From NCBI RefSeq assembly GCF_036192275.1, contig NZ_CP108088.1:682001-746000 (forward strand): DNA of 64,000 nt, read 5' to 3'. Positions 44,387 through 53,704 of the stretch are shown in pieces. The number at the start of each line of letters is the position of its first letter. The first letter of the stretch is position 1. A program made the translations under genes and the position numbers. Below the pieces are notes generated by a model. The model searched no databases. It was given only the letters and a program-made list of their open reading frames with translations, and had not been told where the DNA came from. The stretch comes from Streptomyces sp. NBC_00250 (GTDB lineage: Bacteria; Actinomycetota; Actinomycetes; Streptomycetales; Streptomycetaceae).

Positions 44387-46120
44387 TCAGAGCCCGTCGG
44401 TGTCCTGGGTGCCGGGGCCGATCCTCAGCTCGAAGTCGCCGTCGTACTGCTCGTGGCCGGCGATCACGGCGAGTTCGACGACCTCCACGCCCACCTCGCC
44501 GCGGACGATCAGCGGGTCCTTGCGGAGGTCCCTCATCAGGGCCACGCACATGCCGATCATCACCAGGACGAAGGGTGCCGCCACGAGGATCGTGAGGTTC
44601 TGCAGGCCCGCGAGGGCGTCGCCCTGACCGTCGCCGATGAGGAGCATGATGGCGGCGACCGCGCCCGTCACCACGCCCCAGAACACCACCACGGGGCGGG
44701 TGGGCTCGAAGGCGCCGCGCTGGGAGAGCGTTCCCATGACGATCGAGGCGGCGTCCGCGCCCGACACGAAGAAGATGCCGACGAGGACCATCACGAGCAG
44801 GCTCATGGTGCCGGTGAGCGGGAACTCCTGCAGCACACCGAAGAGTTGACCCTCCGGGGTCGTCTCGCCCGCCAGGTCGCCCTGTTCGCTGAGCTTCATC
44901 GCCGAACCGCCGAAGACGGCGAACCACACCAGGCTGACGGTGCTGGGCACCAGGATGACGCCGCCGACGAACTGGCGGATCGTGCGGCCCCGGCTGATCC
45001 GGGCGATGAACATGCCGACGAAGGGCGTCCAGGAGATCCACCAGGCCCAGTAGAAGACGGTCCAACTACCCAGCCAGTCATGGATGTTCGCCCCACTGGT
45101 CGCCTCCGTACGGCCGGCCAGCTGCGGAAGGTCGTCGATGTAGGCGGCGATCGAGGTGGGCAGCAGATCGAGCACGATGATGGTGGGGCCCGCGATGAAC
45201 ACGAACAGGGCGAGCACCCCGGCGAGCACCATGTTGATGTTGGAGAGCCACTGGATGCCCTTCTCCACACCGGACACGGCGGAGAAGACGAACGCCACGG
45301 TCAGTACGGCGATGATGGCGACGAGCAGCCCGGTGCCGGTCTTCTCCATCCAGCCCAGCTCCTCGAAACCGCTGCCGATCTGGAGCGCGCCCAGCCCGAG
45401 CGAGGCGGCGGAGCCGAACAGCGTGGCGAAGATGGCCAGGATGTCGATGACCCGCCCGGGCCCGCCGTACGCCGCCTTCTCGCCGATCAGCGGGACGAAC
45501 ACGGCGCTGATGGTCTGCCGGCGCCGCCGCCGGAACGTGGAGTACGCGATGGCGAGGCCGACGACCGCGTAGATCGCCCACGGGTGGAGCGTCCAGTGGA
45601 ACAGCGTGGTGGCCATGGCGGTCTGCATGCGCTCGGCCGAGTCCGCGGGGCGGGTGCCGGGCGGCGGGGTTCCGTAGTGGGCGAGCGGCTCGCTCACTCC
45701 GTAGAACATCAGGCCGATCCCCATACCTGCACTGAACATCATGGCGATCCATGACACCGTCCGGAACTCCGGGCCCTCGCTCTCCTGACCGAGCTTGATC
45801 CGGCCGTAGCGGCTGATGGCCAGCCAGAGCGCGAAGACGACGAAGCCGGACGCGGCCAGCATGAACGCCCAGCCGCCGTTGCGGATGAGCCCGTCGAGGA
45901 GGTCGCTCGACGCGCTCTCCAGGCTGTCCGTGGCCGTGGCACCCCAGACGACGAACGCCACGGTGAGGACGGCGGTGACACCGAACACGATCCGGTCGGT
46001 ACGGGCGCGATGGTGGTGGTCGGGGCGGCGCGGGAGGTCCGCCGTCACCGGCAGCCCTTCCCTGCCACCCCGTTCGGCGCCTGTTCGGCGACCGTCCGGC
46101 CTCTGATCTTCCTGCGACAC
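44387..46120 (-). CDS. BCCT-family transporter (choline/glycine betaine)
   Basis: A 577-residue secondary transporter with 12 hydrophobic helices. Family landmarks are FSAGMGIGLMFYGVSEPLAHY, the substrate-site FYWAWWISWTPFVGMFIARIS motif (with Trp residues for quaternary amines), and TLFHWTLHPWAIYA. It imports choline, betaine or carnitine by ion symport, probably for osmoprotection. I chose the GTG (VSQEDQRP) with AAAGG 8 nt upstream; a TTG seven codons earlier is also open. It diverges from the GntR gene. Confidence 0.9.
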   Translation of the reverse strand: MSQEDQRPDGRRTGAERGGREGLPVTADLPRRPDHHHRARTDRIVFGVTAVLTVAFVVWGATATDSLESASSDLLDGLIRNGGWAFMLAASGFVVFALWLAISRYGRIKLGQESEGPEFRTVSWIAMMFSAGMGIGLMFYGVSEPLAHYGTPPPGTRPADSAERMQTAMATTLFHWTLHPWAIYAVVGLAIAYSTFRRRRRQTISAVFVPLIGEKAAYGGPGRVIDILAIFATLFGSAASLGLGALQIGSGFEELGWMEKTGTGLLVAIIAVLTVAFVFSAVSGVEKGIQWLSNINMVLAGVLALFVFIAGPTIIVLDLLPTSIAAYIDDLPQLAGRTEATSGANIHDWLGSWTVFYWAWWISWTPFVGMFIARISRGRTIRQFVGGVILVPSTVSLVWFAVFGGSAMKLSEQGDLAGETTPEGQLFGVLQEFPLTGTMSLLVMVLVGIFFVSGADAASIVMGTLSQRGAFEPTRPVVVFWGVVTGAVAAIMLLIGDGQGDALAGLQNLTILVAAPFVLVMIGMCVALMRDLRKDPLIVRGEVGVEVVELAVIAGHEQYDGDFELRIGPGTQDTDGL

Positions 46121-46307
46121 AGATGGCACCTTTCGCGGCAATGTGGCAATTCATCACAAACATGACGACGTATCTGTAAGGCAGTACCACAGCCGAGGCC
46201 GAACAGCGCGGACCAACAGACCCCGAAGGCTTGACCGGTGGCCGTCGACGGCCCGACGTATCCTCGCCCCGGGCACTCCGAACGCACGACGGAAGAGGTC
46301 GGAACAG

Positions 46308-47057
46308 GTGGCGGACAGACACAGGACCGGCTCGGCGACACCGACCCCGGCAGCGACCCCGGCATCGGTCTCGGCATCGACATCGGCGTCAGCCCCGGCA
46401 TCGGCGCCGACACCGCTCAGCACGCGCGCGCGTGAGGCCGTCCTGCAGCGCATCGTCGACCGGCGGTACGCGCAGGGCGCCCGCCTCGTCGAGCGCGAGG
46501 TCGCCGAGGAGCTGGGCATGTCCCGCGTACCGGTGCGGGAGGCGCTGCGCGCACTGGTCACCGAGGGGCTCCTTGAGCTCCTTCCGCACAGCGGCGTGCG
46601 CGTACGACAGCTTGAACGCATCGACGTGGAGCACCTGTACGAGGTGTGGGAGCCGCTCACGGTCCAGGCGGCCCGGCTGGCGGCGCGGGCGCGCGCGGCG
46701 GGCGGGGCCGAGGGTCTCGCCGCCCTTGAGGCCACCCTGCACCAGGCGGAGTCGGCGGCAGCCGCGGACGAGGCGACACGCGAGGTGGCCGCCCACACGG
46801 CGTTCCACGAAAGCCTCGTGTCCATGTCGGGCAACCCTCTGCTCGCCCGCACGATGGAACAGCTGAGCTGGCAGCTGCGGCTGGTCTTCGGCCTGCGCGA
46901 GGAGCCCGCGCACATGCGGGCCCAGCACGCCGAGATGTACCGCCACATCGCCGCGGGGGACGCGGAGGCGGCGGCGGCGAGCGCGCTGCTGCACGTACGG
47001 GACAGCAGGGCCGTCGCCCTGCGCTCCCTCTTCGGGGACCACACCGAGAGCCCCTGA
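46308..47057 (+). CDS. GntR/FadR-family transcriptional regulator
   Basis: A 249-residue regulator. After a low-complexity Ala/Ser/Pro/Thr tail (about 10-40, from an ATCGGC-type repeat) comes the GntR winged helix with LVEREVAEELGMSRVPVREALRAL, then an FCD helical domain with VRQLERIDVEHLYEVWEPLT and the usual metal/ligand-binding His near FHESLV. Start GTG is uncertain; upstream in-frame starts exist. Two TNGTATACNA-like sites directly downstream flank the promoter of the amidohydrolase gene, its likely target. Confidence 0.88.
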   Translation: MADRHRTGSATPTPAATPASVSASTSASAPASAPTPLSTRAREAVLQRIVDRRYAQGARLVEREVAEELGMSRVPVREALRALVTEGLLELLPHSGVRVRQLERIDVEHLYEVWEPLTVQAARLAARARAAGGAEGLAALEATLHQAESAAAADEATREVAAHTAFHESLVSMSGNPLLARTMEQLSWQLRLVFGLREEPAHMRAQHAEMYRHIAAGDAEAAAASALLHVRDSRAVALRSLFGDHTESP

Positions 47058-47064
47058 GGGTCAT

Positions 47065-47074
47065 TCGTATACCA
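47065..47074. promoter_or_regulatory. GntR-type operator half 1
   Basis: TCGTATACCA, centred on the palindrome GTATAC, lies 8 nt after the GntR stop. It pairs with the inverted site at 47170-47180 (TTGGTATACAA); GTATACCAAG and CTTGGTATAC form a long-range inverted repeat. Confidence 0.55.
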
Positions 47075-47169
47075 AGACGAGCGATCGCGCACCTTCTCTG
47101 TGCGCATCAAGGGCACGGAACGGGTGTTTCCGGATGAGCCGATCACCACCCTTGTCCGCCGCCTTCGGC

Positions 47170-47180
47170 TTGGTATACAA
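47170..47180. promoter_or_regulatory. GntR-type operator half 2
   Basis: TTGGTATACAA fits the T-N-GTATAC-N-A pattern of FadR-like GntR operators, 40 nt upstream of the amidohydrolase start. Likely bound by the adjacent GntR protein. Confidence 0.6.
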
Positions 47181-47219
47181 AACGGGGAAGCCGTCGGCCC
47201 ACTCCCCCAAGGAGCACCC

Positions 47220-48515
47220 ATGTGCGTCGAAGCCACCCCGCCGCCCTCAAGCAAGCTGACCCGCCGCGGCATCCTCGCCGGAGCGGCCGCCCTCGCCGGC
47301 ACGATGGCCGCGGCCGGCCAGGCGGCGGCCGCCGTCGGTGACCACGGATCCGCCCCGGGTCGCCGCGCCTCCGGTGGCACCGCGCGCGTGGGCCACCTGG
47401 TGATCCAGGGCGGCACCCTGCTCGACCCGGCCACCGGCGAGGTCACCGAGAACGCCGTCGTCGTCATCGAGGACGGCACCGTCCGAGCGACCGGCCGCCG
47501 GGGCGACGTCGCCGTACCGCAGGGCGTCCAGGTGCTCGACGCCCACGGCCGCTGGATCCTGCCGGGCCTCGTGGACGCGCACATCCACCTCAGCACCGCC
47601 GCCGAGGCCCGCGACGCCGTCCGCAAGGGCGCGACCAGCGCACGCAGCGGATCGACCGCGTTCTACCAGGACATCGCCGTCCGCGAACTCGCCCGACACA
47701 GCCCCGCGCTCGCGCCCCGACTGAAGGCCGCCGGCGTCTTCGTCACCCCGAACCTCGGCGACACCGTGCTCGCCGACCCCGACCTCACCCCGCTCGCCCG
47801 CCTCAAGGACGGCGTGCGCTCCGCCGAAGCCCTGCGGCGCGTCGTGGAGGTGAACCTCGCCCGGGGTGCCGACGTGATCAAGACCCGGGTCAACGAACGC
47901 GCCGGGCTCCCCGAGCAGGACCCGCTCGCCCAGGTCTACTCGCGCGAACAGCTCGCCGAGATCGTCGGGGCGGCCCGACGGCGCGGCAAGGGCGTCCTCT
48001 GCCACAGCTACAGCGAGCGGGGCTGCCACGACGCCGTCATGGCGGGCATCCGCTCCCTGGAACACGGCGCGTTCGTCGGCGAGCGCACGCTGCACGAAAT
48101 GCGGCGCAGGGGCACGTACTTCACGCCCACCCTCACCGCCATCGCCGGCCTCGCGGAGTCCTCGGACCCGATCCTCGCCGAACGCGGACGCACCTACCTC
48201 CCGGTCCTGAAGCGCGCGGTCCTCGCCGCGCACGAACTGGGCGTCCCGCTCGCCGCCGGCACCGACTCGTCGGGCGGCGTGGTGGACCCGATCGGCGGCG
48301 AGGTGGCACTGATGCACTCCGCCGGTCTGTCGCCCCTGGACGCGATCCGCACGGCGACGACGGGCGCCGCCCGCCTCCTGGGCATCGACCGCACGGCGGG
48401 CCGCCTCACCCGCGGCTACGCGGGCGACGCGATCCTCCTGGCCGGGGACCCGCTCGCCGACCTGACGGTGCTGAAGCAGCCGGTTGCGGTCGTACGGGCG
48501 GGGGTTGTGGCCTGA
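47220..48515 (+). CDS. Tat-exported amidohydrolase
   Basis: A 431-residue protein. The Tat signal has the SKLTRRGILAGAAALAG motif and an Ala-rich cleavage region. The metal-dependent hydrolase fold shows DAHIHLS (two His ligands), later CHSYSERGCHDAV and ITSLEHG-like IRSLEHGAFVG, and GTDSSGG for the terminal Asp. A strand-rich composite domain flanks the barrel. It resembles imidazolonepropionase/prolidase-type amidohydrolases; substrate unknown. ATG behind AAGGAG. Two GntR-type sites lie upstream. Confidence 0.87.
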   Translation: MCVEATPPPSSKLTRRGILAGAAALAGTMAAAGQAAAAVGDHGSAPGRRASGGTARVGHLVIQGGTLLDPATGEVTENAVVVIEDGTVRATGRRGDVAVPQGVQVLDAHGRWILPGLVDAHIHLSTAAEARDAVRKGATSARSGSTAFYQDIAVRELARHSPALAPRLKAAGVFVTPNLGDTVLADPDLTPLARLKDGVRSAEALRRVVEVNLARGADVIKTRVNERAGLPEQDPLAQVYSREQLAEIVGAARRRGKGVLCHSYSERGCHDAVMAGIRSLEHGAFVGERTLHEMRRRGTYFTPTLTAIAGLAESSDPILAERGRTYLPVLKRAVLAAHELGVPLAAGTDSSGGVVDPIGGEVALMHSAGLSPLDAIRTATTGAARLLGIDRTAGRLTRGYAGDAILLAGDPLADLTVLKQPVAVVRAGVVA

Positions 48516-48994
48516 GCCTTGGCCGTACGCGGCGGCTGTCGGCTGCGGTGACACCGAGGCCGGGCTCGGCCCCGGCGGGCCGCCGAGGTCGGGGGAACCC
48601 GGCGGGCCGCTGACGTCGGCTTGACCCCGGCGGGGCACCTACTCGCCTTGCGCCACGACCCGCACGACCGGCCACGGCCTGCATGAAGCCCCCTCGGCCC
48701 GCACCGCACCGCCTCGCCCCGTCGGACGTCGGCCACCGGGCCACCGGGCCACCGGGCCACCGGGCCACCCTCCGCCTGACCACCGAGTCACCCTCCGCCT
48801 GGCTGCCTTCCGCCGGAGATCGCACCGCGCCTCACCTCCACGGGCTTCCCCACCCGTGCAAGACACACACCGCTTCGAGCCGCTCGCGCCACACGCGGCG
48901 CGATGCCCCTGCCCTGGTTCCCCGTGCCGGCCGCCACTCAAGTCCGGCCCGCACCGCCCCCGTCCGCAACACCGTCCCCTCGAAGGAGTCCCCC
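48516..48994. other. Intergenic region between the two amidohydrolase genes
   Basis: 479 nt with no convincing gene. It is strongly GC-rich and repetitive, with CGGGCCGCCGAGGTCGG-like repeats near 48570-48640 and the 8-bp tandem repeat at 48731-48770. The ribosome-binding site of the next gene is at its end. Confidence 0.5.
48731..48770. repeat. Tandem 8-bp repeat, 5 copies
   Basis: Five copies of GGCCACCG (last ending in C). Same unit length and copy number as the CGGGTGTA array at 11891-11930, though the units differ. Noncoding. Confidence 0.9.
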
Positions 48995-50413
48995 ATGCAG
49001 CCGTCCTCGCCCTCGTCCTCGTCCTCGTCCTCCTCCTCGTCGCAATCCCCCTCCTCGTCCCCGTCCGTGCTCTCCGCCGGCGCCGTCTCCCGCCGCACGA
49101 TGCTGGCCGGAGCCGCCGCACTGGCGGGCGCTACGGCCACGGCGGCCGCGACCGCCGCGCCCGCACAGGCGGCGACCTCGGCTCCGGGCGCCGCCGAAGC
49201 CGCAACACCCTCCGGCGCTTCGGGGCGTCGGGACAAGACCGTGGTCTTCCGTAACGTGCGTCCGTTCGGCAGGGCGAAGGCCGTGGACCTCGTGGTCATC
49301 GACGGTCGTATCTCGGACCGCCCGGCGCCCCGTGGCGCGAAGGTCGTCGACGGAGGAGGCCGGATGGCGCTGCCGTCGCTCGTGGACGCGCACATCCACC
49401 CCGACAAGACGACCTGGGGCGGTTCCTGGGTGTCGCGGCGGCCGGCGAGCGGCATCGCCGACTACGTCGCGCAGGACGTGGAGTTGTTCCGCAGCCAGCG
49501 GCGACCGGTCGTCGAGCGGGCGTACGGGCTGATGTCGCACGCCGTCTCCCGGGGCACCCGCGGCATGCGCGCCCACGCCGACGTGGCACCGGCCTACGGT
49601 CTGGCCGGGGTGGAGGGTGTGGCGGCGGCCCGCGAGCGGTTGCGTCACGCACTCGACGTCCAGATCGTCGCCTTCCCGCAGCACGGTGTCATCCGCACCC
49701 CGGGTACGGCCGCGCTCCTTGAGAAGGCGGCGCGCGAGGGGCTCATCGACATGATCGGCGGCATCGACCCGATCGGTTTCGACGACGCTCTCGACGAACA
49801 GCTCGACGTCGTCTTCGGCATCGCGGACCGCCAAGATGTCGGCGTGGACATCCACCTGCACGATCGTGGCGAGAAGGGCATGAAGGCGATGCGCGGCATC
49901 GTCGACCGTACACGTGCGCTCTCCCTCGCGGGGAAGGTCACCGTCAGCCACGTGTTCTGCCTGCCGGGCCTGACGGACCGTGAACTCGGCTCGATCGCCG
50001 CCGACTTGGGTGATCAGGACATCGCCCTGACCACGGTCGCGCCGTCCGACTCGCTGGTCCTGCCGATCGCGCGACTGCGCGAGCACGGAGTGCGGGTCGG
50101 GCTCGGTTCCGACGGGGTGCGTGACTCGTGGAGCCCGTTCGGCAACGCCGACATGATGCACCGCGCGCACATCCTCGGCTGGGTGACGGACGTGCGTCTC
50201 GACGAGGAACTGACGGACTGTTACAGCGTCGCGGCGCACGGCGGCGCGGACGTGATGGGCCTGGCGCACGCCGACTTCAAGGCCGGTTCTCCGGCCGACT
50301 TCGTGCTCGTCCGGGGCGAGTGCCTGCCTCAGGTGGTCGTGGACATGCCTCGGCGCGACATGGTGGTGCACGGCGGTGTCGTCGTGGCCCGCGACGGCGA
50401 GTTCCTCGCCTGA
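48995..50413 (+). CDS. Tat-exported amidohydrolase (cytosine-deaminase-like)
   Basis: A 472-residue protein. Residues 3-22 are almost all Ser, from a TCC/TCG repeat, an odd addition before the Tat signal SRRTMLAGAAALAGATA. The hydrolase domain shows DAHIHPDKT, VDIHLHDRG (metal His), VSHVFCLPG and GLGSDGVRDSW (Asp ligand), the pattern of cytosine deaminase and related enzymes. Being exported, it may act on heterocyclic nucleobase-like compounds outside the cell. ATG behind AAGGAG. Ends just before a long hairpin. Confidence 0.87.
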   Translation: MQPSSPSSSSSSSSSSQSPSSSPSVLSAGAVSRRTMLAGAAALAGATATAAATAAPAQAATSAPGAAEAATPSGASGRRDKTVVFRNVRPFGRAKAVDLVVIDGRISDRPAPRGAKVVDGGGRMALPSLVDAHIHPDKTTWGGSWVSRRPASGIADYVAQDVELFRSQRRPVVERAYGLMSHAVSRGTRGMRAHADVAPAYGLAGVEGVAAARERLRHALDVQIVAFPQHGVIRTPGTAALLEKAAREGLIDMIGGIDPIGFDDALDEQLDVVFGIADRQDVGVDIHLHDRGEKGMKAMRGIVDRTRALSLAGKVTVSHVFCLPGLTDRELGSIAADLGDQDIALTTVAPSDSLVLPIARLREHGVRVGLGSDGVRDSWSPFGNADMMHRAHILGWVTDVRLDEELTDCYSVAAHGGADVMGLAHADFKAGSPADFVLVRGECLPQVVVDMPRRDMVVHGGVVVARDGEFLA

Positions 50414-50424
50414 TCCTGCGACCG

Positions 50425-50465
50425 GTGGCCGGTCGGACACCCCTCTCGGGTGCCCGACCGGCCAC
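50425..50465. terminator. Long hairpin terminator
   Basis: GTGGCCGGTCGG-a-CACCC paired with GGGTG-c-CCGACCGGCCAC around loop ctctc: 17 paired bases with one mismatch. Between the converging amidohydrolase and VOC genes. Confidence 0.85.
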
Positions 50466-50491
50466 TGACCGGTTCTCCGCGCCCGGACCTT

Positions 50492-50866
50492 CTACAGGTA
50501 GGGCCGCGTGATCAGCTCGAGCGCGTGACCTGCGGGGTCCTTGAAGTAGACCCCTCGGCCGCCGTGCTCGGTGTTCGTCTCGCCGGGGCGCTTCATCTGC
50601 GGGTCGGCCCAGTGCTCGATCCCCTGGTCGCAGAGCCGCGCGTACGCCCGCTCGAAGAGCTCGTCGTCGACGAGGAAGGCGTAGTGCTGCATCTGGATCT
50701 CGACCGGGGGTGCGGCGAATTGGATCAGCACGCCGTCGGCGAGCTGGACGTTGACGAAGGGGCCCCAGGACGGCGCCTCGGGGAGTTCCAGCAACTCCCG
50801 GAAGAAGCGCGCCGACTCGGCGCTGTCCTTGGCCGCGATGATGGTGTGGTTGAACGTGACTGCCAT
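50492..50866 (-). CDS. VOC-superfamily (glyoxalase-like) protein
   Basis: A 124-residue protein with two beta-alpha-beta-beta-beta modules: TFNHTIIAAKDSAESARFFR (His in first strand) and QMQHYAFLVDDELFERAYAR, then GVYFKDPAGHALELITRPYL with the C-terminal Glu ligand. It could be a metal-dependent lyase, dioxygenase or resistance protein; function not assignable. ATG start. Upstream is a 457-nt spacer before the pectate lyase gene. Confidence 0.88.
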   Translation of the reverse strand: MAVTFNHTIIAAKDSAESARFFRELLELPEAPSWGPFVNVQLADGVLIQFAAPPVEIQMQHYAFLVDDELFERAYARLCDQGIEHWADPQMKRPGETNTEHGGRGVYFKDPAGHALELITRPYL

Positions 50867-51323
50867 GTGGATGACCTCGCTGTTGATTCGACACGGAAGG
50901 GGACTTGTCGCAGTGCCTGAGCACTGACGGGGGTCCTCGTGCCGAACCGTGGGGGTGCTTCTCGCGCACCCACGGAGCGATCAGTCGTCCACCGGATGGC
51001 CCGTCTGTGTATGGCGTCGAATCGCCGGTCCGGTGTTCACGTCGAAGGACGCTACGTGATCAAGGCGGCCGTGACAAGCGCATCGCGCGCCCGCCGAGGT
51101 GTTGCGCGGAGCCTTGCCAGTCCCCCGGGGTCACCCTATTCTCCCGGAAAGAAAGCGCTTTCTTTCCGTCCATGGGCCGCCCCGCCGAAGGCTGCCCATG
51201 GACGGTTTCTTCTGCACCGAACGGCGTTCCACAGGCACGGCACGAGCGCAGCGCGGCACCGCGTCGCGCGAGCACGGCACGCAGGAACAACCCCAGCGTT
51301 CGAAGACGAAAAGGACGGCGAGC
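50867..51323. other. Intergenic region between VOC and pectate lyase genes
   Basis: 457 nt without a convincing gene. It holds the divergent promoters and the 24-bp palindrome at 51145-51168. An upstream in-frame extension of the pectate lyase frame to 51099 lies across this palindrome and is unlikely to be coding. Confidence 0.55.
51145..51168. promoter_or_regulatory. LacI-type operator, 24-bp perfect palindrome
   Basis: CGGAAAGAAAGC followed by its exact complement, centred on GCGC, as for LacI/GalR-family operators. About 155 nt upstream of the pectate lyase start. Perfect symmetry over 24 bp and high A/T content make chance very unlikely. The regulator is not in the window. Confidence 0.75.
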
Positions 51324-52892
51324 ATGAAACGACCAGTCGCACTCCGACTCCACGCGGCACTGGCCACCTTGGCCCTCGCGGCCGCGACCGGTGTGGTGCT
51401 GTCGATGCCCCAGGCATCGGCGGCGACCGGCGGCCCCACCGGCTACGCCACACAGAACGGCGGGACCACCGGCGGCGCCGGCGGGCAGACCGTGCGGGCC
51501 ACCACGGGAACCGAGATCCACGCGGCCCTGTGCGCACGGGCCGGCAGCAGCACGCCGATCACCATCGAGGTCGAGGGCACGATCAACCACGCCAACACCG
51601 CGAAGGTCTCGGGCACCAGTTGCAACACCGCCGCCGGGGTGATCGAGCTCAAGCAGATCAGCAACGTCACCCTCGTCGGGGTCGGCGCGGGCGCCGTCTT
51701 CGACCAACTCGGCATCCACATACGCGAGTCCAGCAACATCATCATCCAGAACGTGACCGTACGGAACGTCAAGAAGTCCGGCTCGCCGATCTCCAACGGC
51801 GGTGACGCCATCGGCATGGAGAGCGACGTCCGCAACGTCTGGGTCGACCACACCACCCTGGAGGCGTCGGGCGGCGAATCGGAGGGCTACGACGGCCTGT
51901 TCGACATGAAGGACAACACCCAGTACGTGACCTTGTCCTACAGCGTCCTGCGCAACTCCGGCCGTGGCGGCCTCGTCGGTTCGAGCGAGACCGAGCTGTC
52001 GAACGGCTTCATCACGTACCACCACAACCTGTACGAGAACATCGACTCGCGCGCCCCCCTCCTGCGCGGCGGCACCGCCCACATGTACAACAACCACTAC
52101 CTACGGATCAACGAGTCCGGCATCAACTCCCGCGCCGGGGCCCACGCCAAGGTGGACAACAACTACTTCGAGGACTCCAAGGACGTCCTGGGGACCTTCT
52201 ACACGGACGCCGCCGGGTACTGGCAGGTCGGCGGCAACATCTTCGACAACGTGACCTGGTCCGCCCGCAGCTCCGACAACAACCCGGCCGGACCGGACCC
52301 TCAGTCCAACACCACCATCGCCATCCCGTACGCCTACACCCTCGACGCCGCCGACTGCGTTCCGAACCTCCTCAGCCGAACGGCGGGCGCCGGTAAGGGA
52401 CTTCAGGTGTCGGACGGCAGCTGCTCACCGCAGACCCCCACACCGACCCCCACGACTCCGACCACCCAGCCGACCACTCCCACGCCCGGCCCCACCACCC
52501 CCACGACCGGACCCACCCAGCCCGGCGGGACCAACCTCAGCATCGGGGCGGGCTCCGACGGTTCGAGCAAGGCCGACGGCACGAGCTACGGCAACGTGCG
52601 GGACGGCGACCTCGGCACCTACTGGTCACCGGCGGGCGCGACCGGATCGGTGTCGATCAAGTGGGGCTCCGCCACGACCGTCTCCGGTATCGCCATCCGT
52701 GAGGCGGCGGGCTCGGACGGTGCGATCGGATCCTGGAGGGTCCTCAACGGCGACACCGGAGCCGTCCTCACCTCCGGCAGCGGGGCCGGTGTCATCACGG
52801 TCCCCCGCACAGCACTGAAGAAGATCACCTTCGAGATCGTCGGCTCGACCGGCACGCCCCGCGTCGCCGAGTTCGAGACCTACGCCGGATAG
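51324..52892 (+). CDS. Secreted pectate lyase (PL1) with C-terminal discoidin-like domain
   Basis: A 522-residue secreted protein: signal peptide ending MPQASA (about 33), then a PL1 right-handed beta-helix with IIIQNVTVRNV, VWVDHTTLEASG, YDGLFDMKDNTQYVTLSYSV and YHHNLYENIDSRAPLLRGG (with the catalytic-region Arg in SRAP). A Thr/Pro linker (about 370-400, PTPTPTTPTTQPTTPTPGP) joins a C-terminal F5/8-type domain of about 120 residues with DGDLGTYWSPAGATG. It cleaves pectate by beta-elimination; the C-terminal module may bind polysaccharide. AAAAGGACGG precedes the ATG. Confidence 0.93.
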   Translation: MKRPVALRLHAALATLALAAATGVVLSMPQASAATGGPTGYATQNGGTTGGAGGQTVRATTGTEIHAALCARAGSSTPITIEVEGTINHANTAKVSGTSCNTAAGVIELKQISNVTLVGVGAGAVFDQLGIHIRESSNIIIQNVTVRNVKKSGSPISNGGDAIGMESDVRNVWVDHTTLEASGGESEGYDGLFDMKDNTQYVTLSYSVLRNSGRGGLVGSSETELSNGFITYHHNLYENIDSRAPLLRGGTAHMYNNHYLRINESGINSRAGAHAKVDNNYFEDSKDVLGTFYTDAAGYWQVGGNIFDNVTWSARSSDNNPAGPDPQSNTTIAIPYAYTLDAADCVPNLLSRTAGAGKGLQVSDGSCSPQTPTPTPTTPTTQPTTPTPGPTTPTTGPTQPGGTNLSIGAGSDGSSKADGTSYGNVRDGDLGTYWSPAGATGSVSIKWGSATTVSGIAIREAAGSDGAIGSWRVLNGDTGAVLTSGSGAGVITVPRTALKKITFEIVGSTGTPRVAEFETYAG

Positions 52893-52899
52893 TTGCTCC

Positions 52900-52920
52900 G
52901 GCCCGCCGGACCGGCGGGCC
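52900..52920. terminator. GC-rich hairpin after pectate lyase
   Basis: GGCCCGCCGG-a-CCGGCGGGCC, a perfect 10-bp arm pair, 7 nt after the stop. Followed to about 53000 by further GCCGGACCGG-type repeats in which several alternative hairpins could form. Confidence 0.7.
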
Positions 52921-53023
52921 GGGACTGCCGGTCCGGCGGACGGCCTGCCGGACCGGTGGGCGGCCCGCCGGACCGGTGGCCTGGTCCGGCGGACCGGCAG
53001 CGCCCAGCGCGTGTACCTCCGCT

Positions 53024-53704
53024 TCAGTTCACGAACTCCCGGTCTCCGTACCGCACTTCAGCCTCGTCCCAGTCGGCGCCGAGCGACACCGTGAACTTCC
53101 GTGCCAGGGGCAGATCGGCGATCGGGGCGACCAGGACGAGGCGGCCGTCGAGGGTGACCGAGCCGCCACCCAGCTTCTCCCGGGCCTCGGGGTCCGCCAC
53201 CAGCGCCTCGCGCAGGCTGCTCGCCCGCACGCCGGGCACCTCGATCTCGACCGCGTCGGTCTCCGGTGACGTCCTCGGCAGACAGCGGAAGGTGAGCACG
53301 GACTCCTGGTCGTACTCCTTGGCGATGACGCCCGCGATGTGCTGGAGACCGTCACGCCCGACCCTGTCGACGTCGAAATCCCGGGACCGCTCGTACGTGG
53401 CCTGCTTCAGGTCGTCGGACCAGAAGACGCCGTCGAGGAGCGTCGAGGCGGCCGGCCGCGCACCGTGGGCACGGATGATCGCGCGCACCTCGTGGTCGAA
53501 GCGCGTCAGACGGGTCCGGAGCCGGGGATCGTCCGGGTCCGTGATGATCGAGGTGTTGTCGGTGGCGAAGATCTCCGCCGTCGGGCAGTCCTGGTCGACG
53601 GGGGCTGCCTGGGTGCTCTGCGCACCCGTGACGCCGAGGACGAGGGCTGCGAGTCCGGTGGCCAGGAGGTGGACCCGGCGCCTGGTGGTGTTGACGTCAT
53701 CCAT
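53024..53704 (-). CDS. Secreted protein of unknown family
   Basis: A 226-residue protein with a signal peptide (RRRVHLLATGLAALVLGVTG, cleaved near QAAP). The mature part has ATDNTSIITDPDDPRLRTRL, RFDHEVRAIIRAHGARP and DGVFWSDDLKQATYERSRDF. A short Cys pair is possible (DCPTAE and FRCLPR). I do not recognise the family. The ATG (MDDVN) is chosen because the signal peptide then begins at once. Converges with the pectate lyase gene. Confidence 0.7.
   Translation of the reverse strand: MDDVNTTRRRVHLLATGLAALVLGVTGAQSTQAAPVDQDCPTAEIFATDNTSIITDPDDPRLRTRLTRFDHEVRAIIRAHGARPAASTLLDGVFWSDDLKQATYERSRDFDVDRVGRDGLQHIAGVIAKEYDQESVLTFRCLPRTSPETDAVEIEVPGVRASSLREALVADPEAREKLGGGSVTLDGRLVLVAPIADLPLARKFTVSLGADWDEAEVRYGDREFVN

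Noticed and set aside
44453..45754. 433-residue open frame on + opposite the BCCT transporter
   Set aside because: His/Asp/Glu-rich complementary-frame composition; the transporter on - has full family motifs.
48571..48640. CRISPR-like array in GC-rich repeats
   Set aside because: Short, irregular GGCGGGCCGC-type repeats with no uniform spacers and no cas genes nearby.
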